From: UBA3910 sp002391465 | Lineage (GTDB): Bacteria > Bacillota > Limnochordia > Darwinibacteriales > Darwinibacteriaceae | Length of the DNA stretch: 59,114 bases | NCBI GenBank assembly: GCA_030054835.1 | Contig: JASGVS010000004.1 | Span: 1 to 59,114 of the forward strand | Direction of reading: 5' to 3' | Part shown: positions 1-8,028 of the stretch, in pieces | How the letters are laid out: every line of letters begins with the position of its first letter | Numbering within the stretch: the stretch's first letter is position 1 | Translations under genes and position numbers: made by a program | Notes under the pieces: generated by a model | What the model saw: only the letters and a program-made list of their open reading frames with translations | What the model was told of the DNA's origin: nothing | Databases searched by the model: none

Positions 1-60
1 ACTGAGTTTGACTGCGTTCTTGCGGAACTCATCGTCATAGCGCTGTCGGATTTTGGACAT
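1..60 (-). CDS. IS3-family transposase OrfA, N-terminal fragment
   Basis: Twenty codons of an ORF run off the left edge on the minus strand. They start with ATG at 58-60 and read MSKIRQRYDDEFRKNAVKLS. This is the typical start of the helix-turn-helix OrfA of IS3/IS911-like elements, which binds the element's ends. A strong AAGGAG ribosome binding site lies 7 bases upstream. Only the N-terminus is visible, so subgroup and integrity cannot be judged. The presence of OrfB is expected for the family but not seen. Confidence 0.75.
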   Translation of the reverse strand, partial: MSKIRQRYDDEFRKNAVKLS

Positions 61-117
61 GATCAGTCTCCTTTGCTCTCATAGTACTATCTTATCATCA
101 TGTCCGGAATTGTAACA
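1..117 (-). mobile_element. IS3-family insertion sequence, one end
   Basis: The left edge of the window holds the first codons of an IS3-type OrfA on the minus strand and its upstream region. Read on the minus strand from 117, the sequence starts TGTTACAATTCCGGACA. That fits the 5'-TG...CA-3' rule for IS3-family termini, so I place the element's end at 117. The other terminus lies outside the window, so the inverted repeat and target duplication cannot be confirmed. An open frame begins immediately after the proposed end (see 118-565), which suggests insertion into a gene. Confidence 0.6.
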
Positions 118-565
118 TAGACCCGAATCAGGAGAGTGGCTCCATCTAGGAGCGACACTGCGCACGCCTGCATTACTGTGGGCAGAATCCCACTATGCGG
201 CTGAACTTCGCTTCGAGTCGGCGGAGAGCGCAGTTCTAAATTACGAAAACTTGGTGGATCCATTCACTGTTCCAATCAGTGTCGAAATGGCCTCGCTTAA
301 CAAACTGGCTCTTAACGAGGACTCTTTGCGATTTGTATTATCCACGGATACTGGAAAACGTTGGGAGGGTGAATTTTCGACTGAGCCTTTGAGGAGCGTA
401 GCATTTCTCGGCATTGACGTTAGTTCACGTGTTATTCATGTTGAGTTTGATACGAGAGAAGATCCTATTGATTGGGACTTGGTACAATCACTAACGCTAC
501 ACGTAATACGGCTCGATAAGTTGGAAAGAGCAGATTTGTCATGGGACTTTGGGCGATTGCCATAG
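118..565 (+). pseudogene. 3' remnant of an unidentified gene cut by the IS element
   Basis: The frame ending in TAG at 563-565 is open without a stop back to 116. The first upstream stop (113-115) lies inside the IS end. About 149 codons are open. The only internal start in reach is a TTG at 251 with no good ribosome binding site. The product has alternating hydrophobic residues as in beta-rich proteins (for example SVAFLGIDVSSRVIHVEF near the middle) and no domain I recognise. I read it as the C-terminal part of a gene whose 5' part was separated by the insertion. A short intact gene starting at 251 is the alternative. Confidence 0.45.
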
Positions 566-706
566 TATTTTTCGAGTGTAGCTAATGGTATCATGGCTGT
601 GGGTGGCGTCCACGGGATTAATAGTATACGGACATCTGGAGCGATGGGTATCCTCATAAAATGGCTGATGGTCATTTGATGGTCAATTCACTTTAGAAAA
701 CAACAA

Positions 707-733
707 AACCCCAGCTAAACTGGGGTTAATCTT
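707..733 (-). terminator. Rho-independent terminator of the tRNA-Leu gene
   Basis: An 8-bp perfect stem (AACCCCAG at 707-714 with CTGGGGTT at 720-727) has a 5-base loop. On the minus strand it is followed by TTTTGTTGTTTT. It lies a few bases past the 3' end of the tRNA-Leu gene. Confidence 0.75.
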
Positions 734-737
734 CTTA

Positions 738-823
738 TGGTGCCGAAGGTGGGATTTGAACCCACACGGGCTTGCGCCCACTGCGCCCTGAACGCAGCGC
801 GTCTGCCGTTCCGCCACTTCGGC
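738..823 (-). tRNA. tRNA-Leu (anticodon CAG)
   Basis: On the minus strand the 86-base sequence folds as a class II tRNA. The acceptor stem is GCCGAAG with CTTCGGC, the discriminator is A and the CCA end is encoded. The anticodon stem CTGCG/CGCAG encloses loop TTCAGGG, giving anticodon CAG for leucine CUG codons. A long variable arm (TGGGCGCAAGCCCG) and a T-loop GGTTCAAATC are present. It has its own consensus promoter and terminator, so it is transcribed alone. Confidence 0.95.
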
Positions 824-836
824 CCGTCACCTCTAT

Positions 837-865
837 AATCTAGCACGTTTTTTCTTCCGTGTCAA
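837..865 (-). promoter_or_regulatory. Vegetative promoter of tRNA-Leu
   Basis: On the minus strand there is a perfect -35 TTGACA (860-865), a 17-base spacer and a -10 TAGATT (837-842), ending 13 bases before the tRNA 5' end. This is the housekeeping sigma consensus. Confidence 0.75.
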
Positions 866-878
866 TAGGCGGACACCA

Positions 879-907
879 TTGACAATAATTTTGTGAATAT
901 ATATAAT
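879..907 (+). promoter_or_regulatory. codY promoter with an overlapping CodY-box-like operator
   Basis: TTGACA (879-884), 17 bases and TATAAT (902-907) make a perfect housekeeping promoter about 60 bases before codY. The spacer bases 887-901 (AATTTTGTGAATATA) match 12 of 15 positions of the CodY box AATTTTCWGAAAATT. A repressor bound there would block the polymerase, so autoregulation is likely. The promoter is seen directly; the operator role is inference. Confidence 0.75.
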
Positions 908-965
908 TGATACGTTAAGACGTTCAGGGAACAATTTCTACTAATGATGGAGAGGTGAATAAGAA

Positions 966-1709
966 TTGCTGAATCGTATGAAACAATATTTGCAGTCGCT
1001 ACAACAGATTACCACCGACGTCGATTTTAACGAACTTGCCGAGTCTCTACAGGAGAGCATGGACGGCAGCAGCGTCTATGTCATGGGTCGGCGGGGCAAG
1101 GTTCTCGGTTATGCCATTGAGGGAGACATGGACAGCACTCCCTTTGACATGGAATGGCTGCATACCGGGGAAGCCTCAGAAGCAGTCCAGAGTATGGCTA
1201 ATCGCGTTGCAGACATCAGTGTGTTAACCGGTGACAATGGAGAGTCGATTATGGTCACGCCGATCATTGGCGGTGACGAACGCGTAGGCTCCCTTCTCTT
1301 CGTCCGTACAACTGGCAGTTTCAGTTCGCAGGATTTAGATATTGCAAGTATTGCCGGAGTAACATTGGGAATGATCATTTCCAGAGTTATCTACGAGAGA
1401 CAGGAAGACAAAGCAGCAGAGGCTAGAGCTGCACGTTCAGCCATCAATAGCTTATCATATTCGGAGATTTTGGCAATGCAGAAGATTTTCGAAGAGCTAG
1501 AAGGGGACGAGGGTCTCTTGGTGGCGAGCCGAATTGCAGACGAAGCTGATATCACCCGTTCTGTAATCGTAAACGCCCTGCGTAAGCTCGCTTCCGCTAA
1601 CGTGATTGAATCTCGTTCGCTGGGAATGAAAGGGACATACCTGCGCATTCTCAATCCGGAGATTCGCAAAGAATTCGAAAAACAGTGGTATCCGCACCCC
1701 AAAGCATAA
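966..1709 (+). CDS. codY: GTP- and branched-chain-amino-acid-sensing repressor CodY
   Basis: CodY is a cytoplasmic dimeric repressor that senses GTP and isoleucine/valine/leucine and controls the switch from growth to starvation genes in Firmicutes. The 247-residue product has the family layout. An N-terminal GAF ligand domain covers roughly residues 1-155. A linker follows, then a C-terminal winged helix (around 180-235) with the recognition-helix region ADITRSVIVNALRKLASANV. It is slightly shorter than the Bacillus protein (259). The start is TTG at 966, chosen because GGAGAGGTG lies about 8 bases upstream. It stands alone between its own promoter and a bidirectional terminator, not in the codV-clpQ-clpY operon usual in Bacillus. 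Confidence 0.93.
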   Translation: MLNRMKQYLQSLQQITTDVDFNELAESLQESMDGSSVYVMGRRGKVLGYAIEGDMDSTPFDMEWLHTGEASEAVQSMANRVADISVLTGDNGESIMVTPIIGGDERVGSLLFVRTTGSFSSQDLDIASIAGVTLGMIISRVIYERQEDKAAEARAARSAINSLSYSEILAMQKIFEELEGDEGLLVASRIADEADITRSVIVNALRKLASANVIESRSLGMKGTYLRILNPEIRKEFEKQWYPHPKA

Positions 1710-1725
1710 GGTACCGGAATTGAGT

Positions 1726-1754
1726 AGGACCCATGATAACCATGGGTCCTTTTA
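1726..1754. terminator. Bidirectional terminator between codY and dinB
   Basis: A 10-bp perfect stem (AGGACCCATG at 1726-1735 with CATGGGTCCT at 1741-1750) with loop ATAAC is followed by TTTT on the plus strand. The convergent dinB gene ends at 1752, so the hairpin can serve both genes. Confidence 0.7.
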
Positions 1755-2912
1755 ATCATGCTCAGAACGGAGTGTGCGCCCTTTTGTGATGGTGCCGGGA
1801 GCGAACTTGCGGTTAATCTCATCCAGTGTCTCGGTGAGCTTCCCTGTGGGGTCTGTTTCGCCGCCGAATAGGGAGAGCTGAGCCCCTTCCGTGAAGTTGC
1901 TTACTCCCACACCCAAGAGCCTAACCGGTTCCAGTTTTATCTGTTCAAATAGGTGCAGCGCCTCACGAAAAATGGTATCATCATCATTGAAGGCAAGGTC
2001 CATCGTATGGGATCGGGTTAATGTCTTGAAATTGTGGAAACGCACTTTGATTGAGACCGTTTTGGCATGCAATCCGTCTTGGCGGAGGCGCCAGCCAACC
2101 TTTTCGCTCAGTCTGGCCAGCTGCTGCCTCAAGAGATTAAAGTCATCCTGGTCTGTTGAAAACGTAACCTCATGGCTGATGGATTTGGCTGTATGCTCAG
2201 GCACTACTGCGCGGTCGTCCTGACCCCTTGCTAAGTTGTAAAGGTGGGAGCCAGTGGCCGGGCCCAACTGCTGCTGCAGCCAGGTTTCGCTGTGAGGGAG
2301 AATATCCTTCACGTAGTGCAGGTTTAGTTCATGCAGTCTGGCCTGGAGCTTTGGACCCACGCCCCATAGTTTTCCTACCGGCAGCTCATTGAGGAAGCTT
2401 TGCACCTCATCCTGCCTAAGGATGGTAAGGCCGTCCGGTTTTTGCCAGTCAGAGGCGAGCTTGGCCAAGAATTTGTTGGGGGCAATTCCTACCGATGCGG
2501 TTAAACCGGTCTCGGCCCTGATTCGCCTTTTCAATGCAGTCCCCATATCTTCCAGACTGGCATAAAAATGCTCACAGCCGGTCATGTCTAGAAAAGCTTC
2601 GTCGATTGAGATGGGCTCCACAAGGGGAGAAAAATCGTGTAGGAGGCTCAGGATCTGACCGGAGACCTCCGCGTAACGGCCCATTCTACCCGGAATGAAG
2701 ATGCCGTGGGGACAGAGGACAGCGGCCTTAGCTATGGGCATGGCACTGTGAATCCCATATTTGCGTGCCTCATAGGATGCTGTTGATACAACCGCCCGGG
2801 GCGAGTTTTTATGGCCGCCGATAATCAGGGGCTTACCTACGTATTCAGGATTATCCAACACTTCAATGGCTGCGAAAAACGCATCCATATCCACATGCAT
2901 AATTGTCCGCAT
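1752..2912 (-). CDS. dinB: DNA polymerase IV (Y-family translesion polymerase)
   Basis: This low-fidelity polymerase copies past damaged bases. The 386-residue product shows the palm motif HVDMDAFFA near residue 6, with a catalytic aspartate. It also has SIDEAFLDMTG (about 103-113), carrying the second catalytic Asp-Glu pair, then VGIAPNKFLAKLASDW and the helix-hairpin-helix segment LWGVGPKLQARL. The little-finger domain fills the C-terminal third. The C-terminal QLSLFGG is a good beta-clamp binding motif (QLSLF). The start ATG has GGGAGGG upstream; the in-frame ATG four codons later would also keep all motifs. A LexA-like site lies 18 bases upstream. Confidence 0.93.
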   Translation of the reverse strand: MRTIMHVDMDAFFAAIEVLDNPEYVGKPLIIGGHKNSPRAVVSTASYEARKYGIHSAMPIAKAAVLCPHGIFIPGRMGRYAEVSGQILSLLHDFSPLVEPISIDEAFLDMTGCEHFYASLEDMGTALKRRIRAETGLTASVGIAPNKFLAKLASDWQKPDGLTILRQDEVQSFLNELPVGKLWGVGPKLQARLHELNLHYVKDILPHSETWLQQQLGPATGSHLYNLARGQDDRAVVPEHTAKSISHEVTFSTDQDDFNLLRQQLARLSEKVGWRLRQDGLHAKTVSIKVRFHNFKTLTRSHTMDLAFNDDDTIFREALHLFEQIKLEPVRLLGVGVSNFTEGAQLSLFGGETDPTGKLTETLDEINRKFAPGTITKGRTLRSEHD

Positions 2913-2929
2913 GATAGATTACCCTCCCG

Positions 2930-2941
2930 GAATATTTGTTC
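2930..2941. promoter_or_regulatory. Possible LexA (SOS) box between dinB and hflX
   Basis: GAATATTTGTTC matches the Gram-positive LexA core GAAC-N4-GTTC in 7 of 8 fixed positions. It lies just upstream of the dinB start. dinB-type genes are often SOS-regulated, so a LexA operator makes sense here. It is a single imperfect site and no promoter elements are clear. Confidence 0.4.
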
Positions 2942-2979
2942 GGGACCGGGGAGAGAATTCCTGCGAAAGCGGTGAGTAA

Positions 2980-4221
2980 ATGCAAGACCAACAAGTTGAA
3001 AAGCAGAACACCTATTTAGTAGCACTGCAACAGGGTTTTCAAAAGGACTGGGAGGTAGAGGATAACCTGGCCGAACTGGCGGAGCTCGCCACCGATGCGG
3101 GGTTAAATGTGGTGGACTCCTTCGTTCAGAAGAGAAGCCACCCGGAGCCCGGGACATTTATTGGTAAGGGTAAGGCACAGGAGTTGGCAGAGATCGTCGA
3201 GCCTGGAGATTTGGTCATCTTCGACGATGAGCTCACCCCGGCTCAACAGGCAAATCTCTCCGACCTTCTGGATACGCCCGTGATTGACCGGACCCAATTA
3301 ATTTTGGATATATTCGCCCAGCGGGCTCAGAGCAATGAAGGTAAAATCCAGGTGGAGCTGGCTCAACTCAATTACCTTTTGCCCCGCCTGACAGGGAAGG
3401 GTACAGCCCTCTCCCGTTTGGGGGGCGGAATTGGCACTAGGGGCCCAGGTGAAACGAAACTGGAAACGGATCGCCGCCGCATTAGAAAACGCATTTCCGA
3501 TCTGCGGAAGGAGTTGGAGGAGGTCCGTAAGACCAGGGGCCTGCACAGGGAAGGGCGCAAGGAGACGATGGTGCCGGTAGTGGCCCTAGTGGGCTACACC
3601 AATGCTGGGAAATCCACCCTCCTGAAGGCACTGACCGGATCCGACACCTTCATTGCGGATCAACTTTTTGCTACCTTGGATCCGTTAATTCGGCGCTGGG
3701 AGTTAAAGGAGGGGCGCTGGGTCTACCTCACTGATACGGTAGGGTTTATCCGCAAGCTGCCCCATACCCTTGTGGCCGCTTTCCAAGCTACGCTGGAAGA
3801 GGTTGTCCATGCCGATCTGCTCCTGCATGTGATCGATGCCAGCCATCCCCAGGCTTTGGAACAGACAGAGGCGGTGGAGCAAGTCCTCCAAGAAATTGGT
3901 GCTACCCAGCCAATTATTTCAGTGTATAATAAAATGGATCTGGTGGATTACCCATTAGGGGTAAAGGAGCCGGATCAGGCAGTTTCTGCCGGTACTGGGC
4001 TGAATTTGGATAAGCTGACCGATGCGGTCTGCGAGTTTTTTGATGCTGACTACGTCCAGCAGGAATTTTTCTTCAGTTTCGCCCATTTGGGCTCGGCCCA
4101 CGAATTGCGCAGCATGGCCCATGTTGTGGCTGAGGAGTTCACGCCAGAGGGTGTGGTCATCACGGCCGAAGTGGACAGAAGAACAGGGGCCCTGTTCAGC
4201 GCATTTAGAAAGCCTGTGTAA
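2980..4221 (+). CDS. hflX: Ribosome-associated GTPase HflX
   Basis: HflX binds the 50S subunit and splits or rescues stalled ribosomes under stress. The 413-residue product has the N-terminal HflX domain, including FIGKGKAQELAEIV (about 60-73). It also has the signature LGGGIGTRGPGETKLETDRR and a coiled helical region. The GTPase core follows: G1 GYTNAGKST (about 205-213), G3 DTVGF, and G4 NKMD. The ATG start has only a weak purine-rich site (GCGGTGAG). It is divergent from dinB across a 67-base gap and is followed by its own terminator. Confidence 0.93.
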   Translation: MQDQQVEKQNTYLVALQQGFQKDWEVEDNLAELAELATDAGLNVVDSFVQKRSHPEPGTFIGKGKAQELAEIVEPGDLVIFDDELTPAQQANLSDLLDTPVIDRTQLILDIFAQRAQSNEGKIQVELAQLNYLLPRLTGKGTALSRLGGGIGTRGPGETKLETDRRRIRKRISDLRKELEEVRKTRGLHREGRKETMVPVVALVGYTNAGKSTLLKALTGSDTFIADQLFATLDPLIRRWELKEGRWVYLTDTVGFIRKLPHTLVAAFQATLEEVVHADLLLHVIDASHPQALEQTEAVEQVLQEIGATQPIISVYNKMDLVDYPLGVKEPDQAVSAGTGLNLDKLTDAVCEFFDADYVQQEFFFSFAHLGSAHELRSMAHVVAEEFTPEGVVITAEVDRRTGALFSAFRKPV

Positions 4222-4233
4222 GGCAGGATTTCG

Positions 4234-4257
4234 ACCCTTTTCTGCAGAAGGGTTTTT
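4234..4257 (+). terminator. Terminator after hflX
   Basis: ACCCTTTT (4234-4241) pairs with AGAAGGGT (4246-4253), including one G-T pair, with loop CTGC. A run of T follows at 4253-4257. Confidence 0.65.
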
Positions 4258-4287
4258 CCTACAGGTTGCGTTTTGAGGGGGGTTATT

Positions 4288-5181
4288 ATGGCGCGAAAAC
4301 GCAAATCACCCTTAGTTATATTTATTCTGATCATGCGTTCAGTTGTGGTAGGCGTAGCCTACTCCTTGGTGCGGGGAGTTCCCGGCTTAACATCTTCTTT
4401 TGTATCTATCTTCGTCGGTTTCCTCGCCTTTGACCTTATCGTTTCCATGCCGAAGTTTTCCCTTCGCTTCAAATACTGGAAAGAAATGATCTTGGTGGTA
4501 CTCCCCCGGATCAGTGCTACAGCCATTACGCTCACTTCCGGCCTGCTGCTGGGCGTCATTTTCGGAGGTTTGACTAAAGTGGGGCTGCCTGCCGTGGTTG
4601 GCCTAGTGTTTACACTGGGGTTTGCCTACAGCGTTGCCGGTGAAATCAAGGGCAACATTTCCAGCTACGTTGGGATGATCTCTGGTTTGGAGATGTTTGA
4701 CCGGATCGAAGGGCTTGACCTTTTCGGCGAAGAATGGCTGCAGGATATAGCCGGGCCGGCGGGCCAGCTTATTTACGGCACGTTTTTGGCCCTGCTCATT
4801 GGCTGGCTGGTTGGTATTCTAGTAGGGGTGGTAACCAGACTGTTTCTCCCTAGGGGCTTTAGGACGCTGAAAAGCTCCGCTTACAACCAGCCCCTTTGGA
4901 TGCGCTCCTTCCGGGAGGTAATCCATTTGGACGAGAATCAGGTCCTGCTGCAGATTGAACTGAGTGAAGAATCACCCTTAGCTTTTAAGACTCTGGCTGA
5001 GACCGGATTAGGCAGGGAATTTGGTATCCAAATTATGTCCATAATCCGTCCGCCTGAGGGAGTGATTAACCCCCGGGGTTCGGATGTGCTGCTGCCCATG
5101 GATCAGTTGGTGGTGCTGCTGCCGTCCGAGCATACTAATCTACTACTGGAATTAACGAAAGGGCGCGTGTTGAGTGAGTAA
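4288..5181 (+). CDS. Membrane protein with C-terminal TrkA_C (RCK_C) domain
   Basis: The 297-residue product begins with a basic tail (MARKRK) and has four to five hydrophobic segments within residues 8-190. One long segment, GTFLALLIGWLVGILVGVV, lies near 165-185. A soluble C-terminal domain of about 75 residues follows, with the TrkA_C pattern: ETGLGREFGIQIMSIIRP then GSDVLLPMDQLVVLLPS. RCK_C domains bind regulatory ligands in ion transport systems. No ion pore signature is seen, so the role is open. I chose ATG 4288 over TTG 4273 because GAGGGGGG (4275-4282) then has correct spacing. It overlaps yqhQ by 8 bases, so the two are likely co-translated. Confidence 0.75.
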   Translation: MARKRKSPLVIFILIMRSVVVGVAYSLVRGVPGLTSSFVSIFVGFLAFDLIVSMPKFSLRFKYWKEMILVVLPRISATAITLTSGLLLGVIFGGLTKVGLPAVVGLVFTLGFAYSVAGEIKGNISSYVGMISGLEMFDRIEGLDLFGEEWLQDIAGPAGQLIYGTFLALLIGWLVGILVGVVTRLFLPRGFRTLKSSAYNQPLWMRSFREVIHLDENQVLLQIELSEESPLAFKTLAETGLGREFGIQIMSIIRPPEGVINPRGSDVLLPMDQLVVLLPSEHTNLLLELTKGRVLSE

Positions 5182-6091
5182 ATTTAACTATGGCGGGCAG
5201 GCCGTCATTGAAGGAGTAATGATGCGGGGTAAGTACCACGCCGCCATCGCTGTGCGCAAGGAAGACCAGACACTCTCCGTTTTGGAGCAGGAGCTCAAGC
5301 CCTGGTCTGATCGCTATCCCATTCTAAAGAAGCCCATCTTGCGGGGGGCGGTCTCCTTAATCGAAACAATGATCATGGGGATCAAAAGCCTCAACTACTC
5401 CGCAATGGAATACGGTGGGGAAGAAGAGAAGCTGACAACTAAGGAACTCGTTCTCACCATGGGTTTTGCCCTGGTGCTGACCGTTGCCCTCTTTATCGTA
5501 CTCCCCGCTTATCTGCTCCGCTTTGTCCAAGCCCATATCTCGTCTAATGTTGTTCTCAACGTGGTTGAGGGATTGATTAAGATCAGCTTTTTTATCGCTT
5601 ACATTGCTGGGATTGCCTGGATGGACGACATAAAACGGGTTTTTGCCTATCATGGGGCAGAGCATAAGGCGATTAACTGCTACGAGAGCGGCCAGGAGCT
5701 TACGGTGGATAACGTGGCAAAACACAGCAGGATTCACGCCCGCTGCGGGACCAACTTCCTGTTGGTTGTAATGTTTACCAGTGTTTTCATCTTTTCGTTT
5801 TTTGGCAGGCCGCCCTTTCTCCAGCGGGTTCTACTCCATGTAGCGATTATGCCGTTGGTTGCAGGCGTTTCCTATGAATTAATCCGCAAAGCGGGCCAGG
5901 AAAACTGCCATCCTGTTTTCCGCTGGCTGGCCAAACCGGGTATGCTGCTGCAGTACCTGACCACCAGGGAACCGGATGGGCAGCAGATCGAAGTGGCGAT
6001 CGAGGCCCTGAATTCGGTGTTGGCAAAGGATGCGGAACACCCGGAAGCAAGGAAGGTTGTTCCCCTGCCATCTGCCGACGCTAGAGCCTAG
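5174..6091 (+). CDS. DUF1385 family membrane protein (YqhQ-like)
   Basis: The 305-residue product matches the YqhQ/DUF1385 family. It opens with GGQAVIEGVMMRG, the family hallmark, and has EHKAINCYESG and RIHARCGTNFLL in the middle, with conserved His, Glu and Cys residues. Hydrophobic segments lie near 95-120, 130-155, 205-225 and 230-250. The biochemical function of the family is unknown. In many Firmicutes it sits just before prfA, as here. The start is GTG inside the end of the previous gene. Confidence 0.85.
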   Translation: MSKFNYGGQAVIEGVMMRGKYHAAIAVRKEDQTLSVLEQELKPWSDRYPILKKPILRGAVSLIETMIMGIKSLNYSAMEYGGEEEKLTTKELVLTMGFALVLTVALFIVLPAYLLRFVQAHISSNVVLNVVEGLIKISFFIAYIAGIAWMDDIKRVFAYHGAEHKAINCYESGQELTVDNVAKHSRIHARCGTNFLLVVMFTSVFIFSFFGRPPFLQRVLLHVAIMPLVAGVSYELIRKAGQENCHPVFRWLAKPGMLLQYLTTREPDGQQIEVAIEALNSVLAKDAEHPEARKVVPLPSADARA

Positions 6092-6101
6092 GAGGCATGT
6101 G

Positions 6102-7184
6102 ATGTTAGAGAAACTACAGAGTTTAGAAGAAAGATACGAAGACTTGAACCGCCAAATGAGCGATCCCGCGATTTTCTCCGACCAGGAGGCCTACCAGAAG
6201 CTGGCTATTGCCCACGCTGAGCTGGAGGAGATTGTCGTTAAGTATAGGGAGTACCGGCAGGTAGAGGAGGATTTGGCCTCGGCCAAGGACATGCTGCGGG
6301 AAACAGATGAGGCAGATTTTGAGGCTATGCTCAAGGCGGAAATTTCTGAGCTCGAAGAGCGCCTTGAGAAGCTGGAAGAAGAACTGCAGCTCCTGCTCCT
6401 ACCCCAGGATCCCAACGATGAGAAAAACGTCATTGTGGAAATAAGGGCAGGTACAGGTGGGGAGGAGGCTGCTCTTTTTGCCGGTACGCTCTTTAGGATG
6501 TATTCCCGCTACGCAGAAGCCCAGCGCTGGAATGTGGATATTCTCAGCAGCAACGCCACCGAGCTTGGCGGCTTCAAAGAGATTATTTTCATGGTGGAAG
6601 GCCGGGGAGCTTACTCCAAGCTCAAGTTTGAAAGCGGTGTGCACCGGGTGCAGCGCATTCCCACCACCGAAGCGGGTGGGCGCATCCATACCTCAACCGC
6701 CACGGTAGCTGTGCTGCCTGAAGCGGAAGAAGTGGAGCTCCATATCGAACCAAACGAGCTGAAAATTGATGTTTACCGTTCTTCCGGCCCGGGTGGCCAG
6801 AGTGTAAACACCACCGACTCGGCTGTCAGGATTACCCATCTGCCCACCGGTTTAGTTGTGTCCTGTCAGGATGAAAAATCCCAGCACAAAAACAGGGAGA
6901 AGGCCATGAAGATTCTCCGGGCTCGCCTTTTTGACCTTCTGCAAGAAGAAGCAGAGCGGGAGCAGGCGGAGGCAAGGAGAAGCCAGGTTGGAACAGGTGA
7001 GCGCAGTGAGCGCATCCGCACCTACAACTTCCCCCAGGGTAGGGTGACCGATCACCGCATTGGCCTGACGCTTTACAAGATAGACCCAATTGTAGATGGC
7101 GACTTGGATGAAATAATTGAGGCGCTCATTACCGCCCATCAAGTTGAACAACTGAAGGAAATGGCTGAAGTTGAACATGGCTAA
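6102..7184 (+). CDS. prfA: Peptide chain release factor 1
   Basis: RF1 recognises UAA and UAG stop codons and triggers peptide release. The 360-residue product has the N-terminal coiled coil (about 1-100). It has the codon-recognition loop RVQRIPTTEAGGRIHTS, with the RF1-type P-x-T motif, and the catalytic GGQ in SSGPGGQSVNTTDSAVRITH. The C-terminal helix region ends in LKEMAEVEHG. ATG 6102 is chosen because a perfect AGGAGG (6090-6095) lies 6 bases before it. A longer upstream reading overlaps yqhQ and has no site. prmC, which methylates this GGQ, overlaps its end by 8 bases. Confidence 0.96.
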   Translation: MLEKLQSLEERYEDLNRQMSDPAIFSDQEAYQKLAIAHAELEEIVVKYREYRQVEEDLASAKDMLRETDEADFEAMLKAEISELEERLEKLEEELQLLLLPQDPNDEKNVIVEIRAGTGGEEAALFAGTLFRMYSRYAEAQRWNVDILSSNATELGGFKEIIFMVEGRGAYSKLKFESGVHRVQRIPTTEAGGRIHTSTATVAVLPEAEEVELHIEPNELKIDVYRSSGPGGQSVNTTDSAVRITHLPTGLVVSCQDEKSQHKNREKAMKILRARLFDLLQEEAEREQAEARRSQVGTGERSERIRTYNFPQGRVTDHRIGLTLYKIDPIVDGDLDEIIEALITAHQVEQLKEMAEVEHG

Positions 7185-8028
7185 ACAGTACACAATTGGA
7201 GAATTGATTAATCTCAGTGCGAGCTATCTTGAGGAGAAGGGGTGCACTTCGCCCAGGCTCGACGCAGAACTGCTCCTGGCCCATGTATTGGAGCTGGAAC
7301 GGCTGGATTTGTATCTGAACATAGACAAGCCCCTGCAAAAAGCGGAGGTAGACGGGTACCGCACCCTTATCGGGCGTCGGGGCCAGCGCATTCCCGTTGC
7401 TTACCTGACGGGAGTGAGGGAGTTTTATTCCCTACCCATCGAGGTAACCAGGGATGTTCTCATCCCCAGGCCTGAAACAGAGTTTTTGGTCGATGCGGTT
7501 CTGGAACTTTTGGAGCCCGATGTTCCCGTGGAAATCCTGGAGATCGGCACGGGTAGTGGTGCGGTAGCGGCGGTCTTGGCCTACCAAGATCCCCTGATCC
7601 GCGTCACCGCCACAGACGTATCTCCCCAGGCCTTGGTAGTGGCAGAGAAAAACGCTGTCCGCTTAGAAGTGGACGGTCAGATAGAGTTTGTGCACAGTGA
7701 TCTCTTTGCCAGTGTGCAGGGGAAGTACAGGGTTATCTGTTCTAACCCCCCTTACATTCCCAGGGAAGAACTGAAAACGCTGGAACCGGAAGTATTAAGT
7801 GAGCCTGCCGCCGCTTTAGATGGCGGCCAAGATGGGCTTGACTTTTACCGCCGCATTTTAGGCCAGGCGCCTTCGTATTTGGAGCAGCCTGGTTTTGTCG
7901 TACTTGAAATAGGCTGGAATCAAGGGGAAGAGGTCAAAAAACTCGGCCAAGAGGCGGGCCTTATGTGGCAGGCAACCTATAAGGACTATGCCGAGCACGA
8001 TAGAGTGGTGGTTTTCAAGTGGCCCTAG
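7177..8028 (+). CDS. prmC: Release factor glutamine methyltransferase PrmC
   Basis: PrmC uses SAM to N5-methylate the glutamine of the GGQ motif in RF1 and RF2. The roughly 283-residue product has an N-terminal helical substrate-binding domain (about 1-90) and a Rossmann methyltransferase domain. The SAM-binding motif is EIGTGSGAVA (about 117-126) and the catalytic motif is NPPY (about 187). The end of the gene overlaps prfA upstream and tsaC downstream. The start may be ATG 7177 or TTG 7171; the nearest Shine-Dalgarno-like stretch (AAGGAA at 7155) does not settle it. Confidence 0.94.
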   Translation: MAKQYTIGELINLSASYLEEKGCTSPRLDAELLLAHVLELERLDLYLNIDKPLQKAEVDGYRTLIGRRGQRIPVAYLTGVREFYSLPIEVTRDVLIPRPETEFLVDAVLELLEPDVPVEILEIGTGSGAVAAVLAYQDPLIRVTATDVSPQALVVAEKNAVRLEVDGQIEFVHSDLFASVQGKYRVICSNPPYIPREELKTLEPEVLSEPAAALDGGQDGLDFYRRILGQAPSYLEQPGFVVLEIGWNQGEEVKKLGQEAGLMWQATYKDYAEHDRVVVFKWP

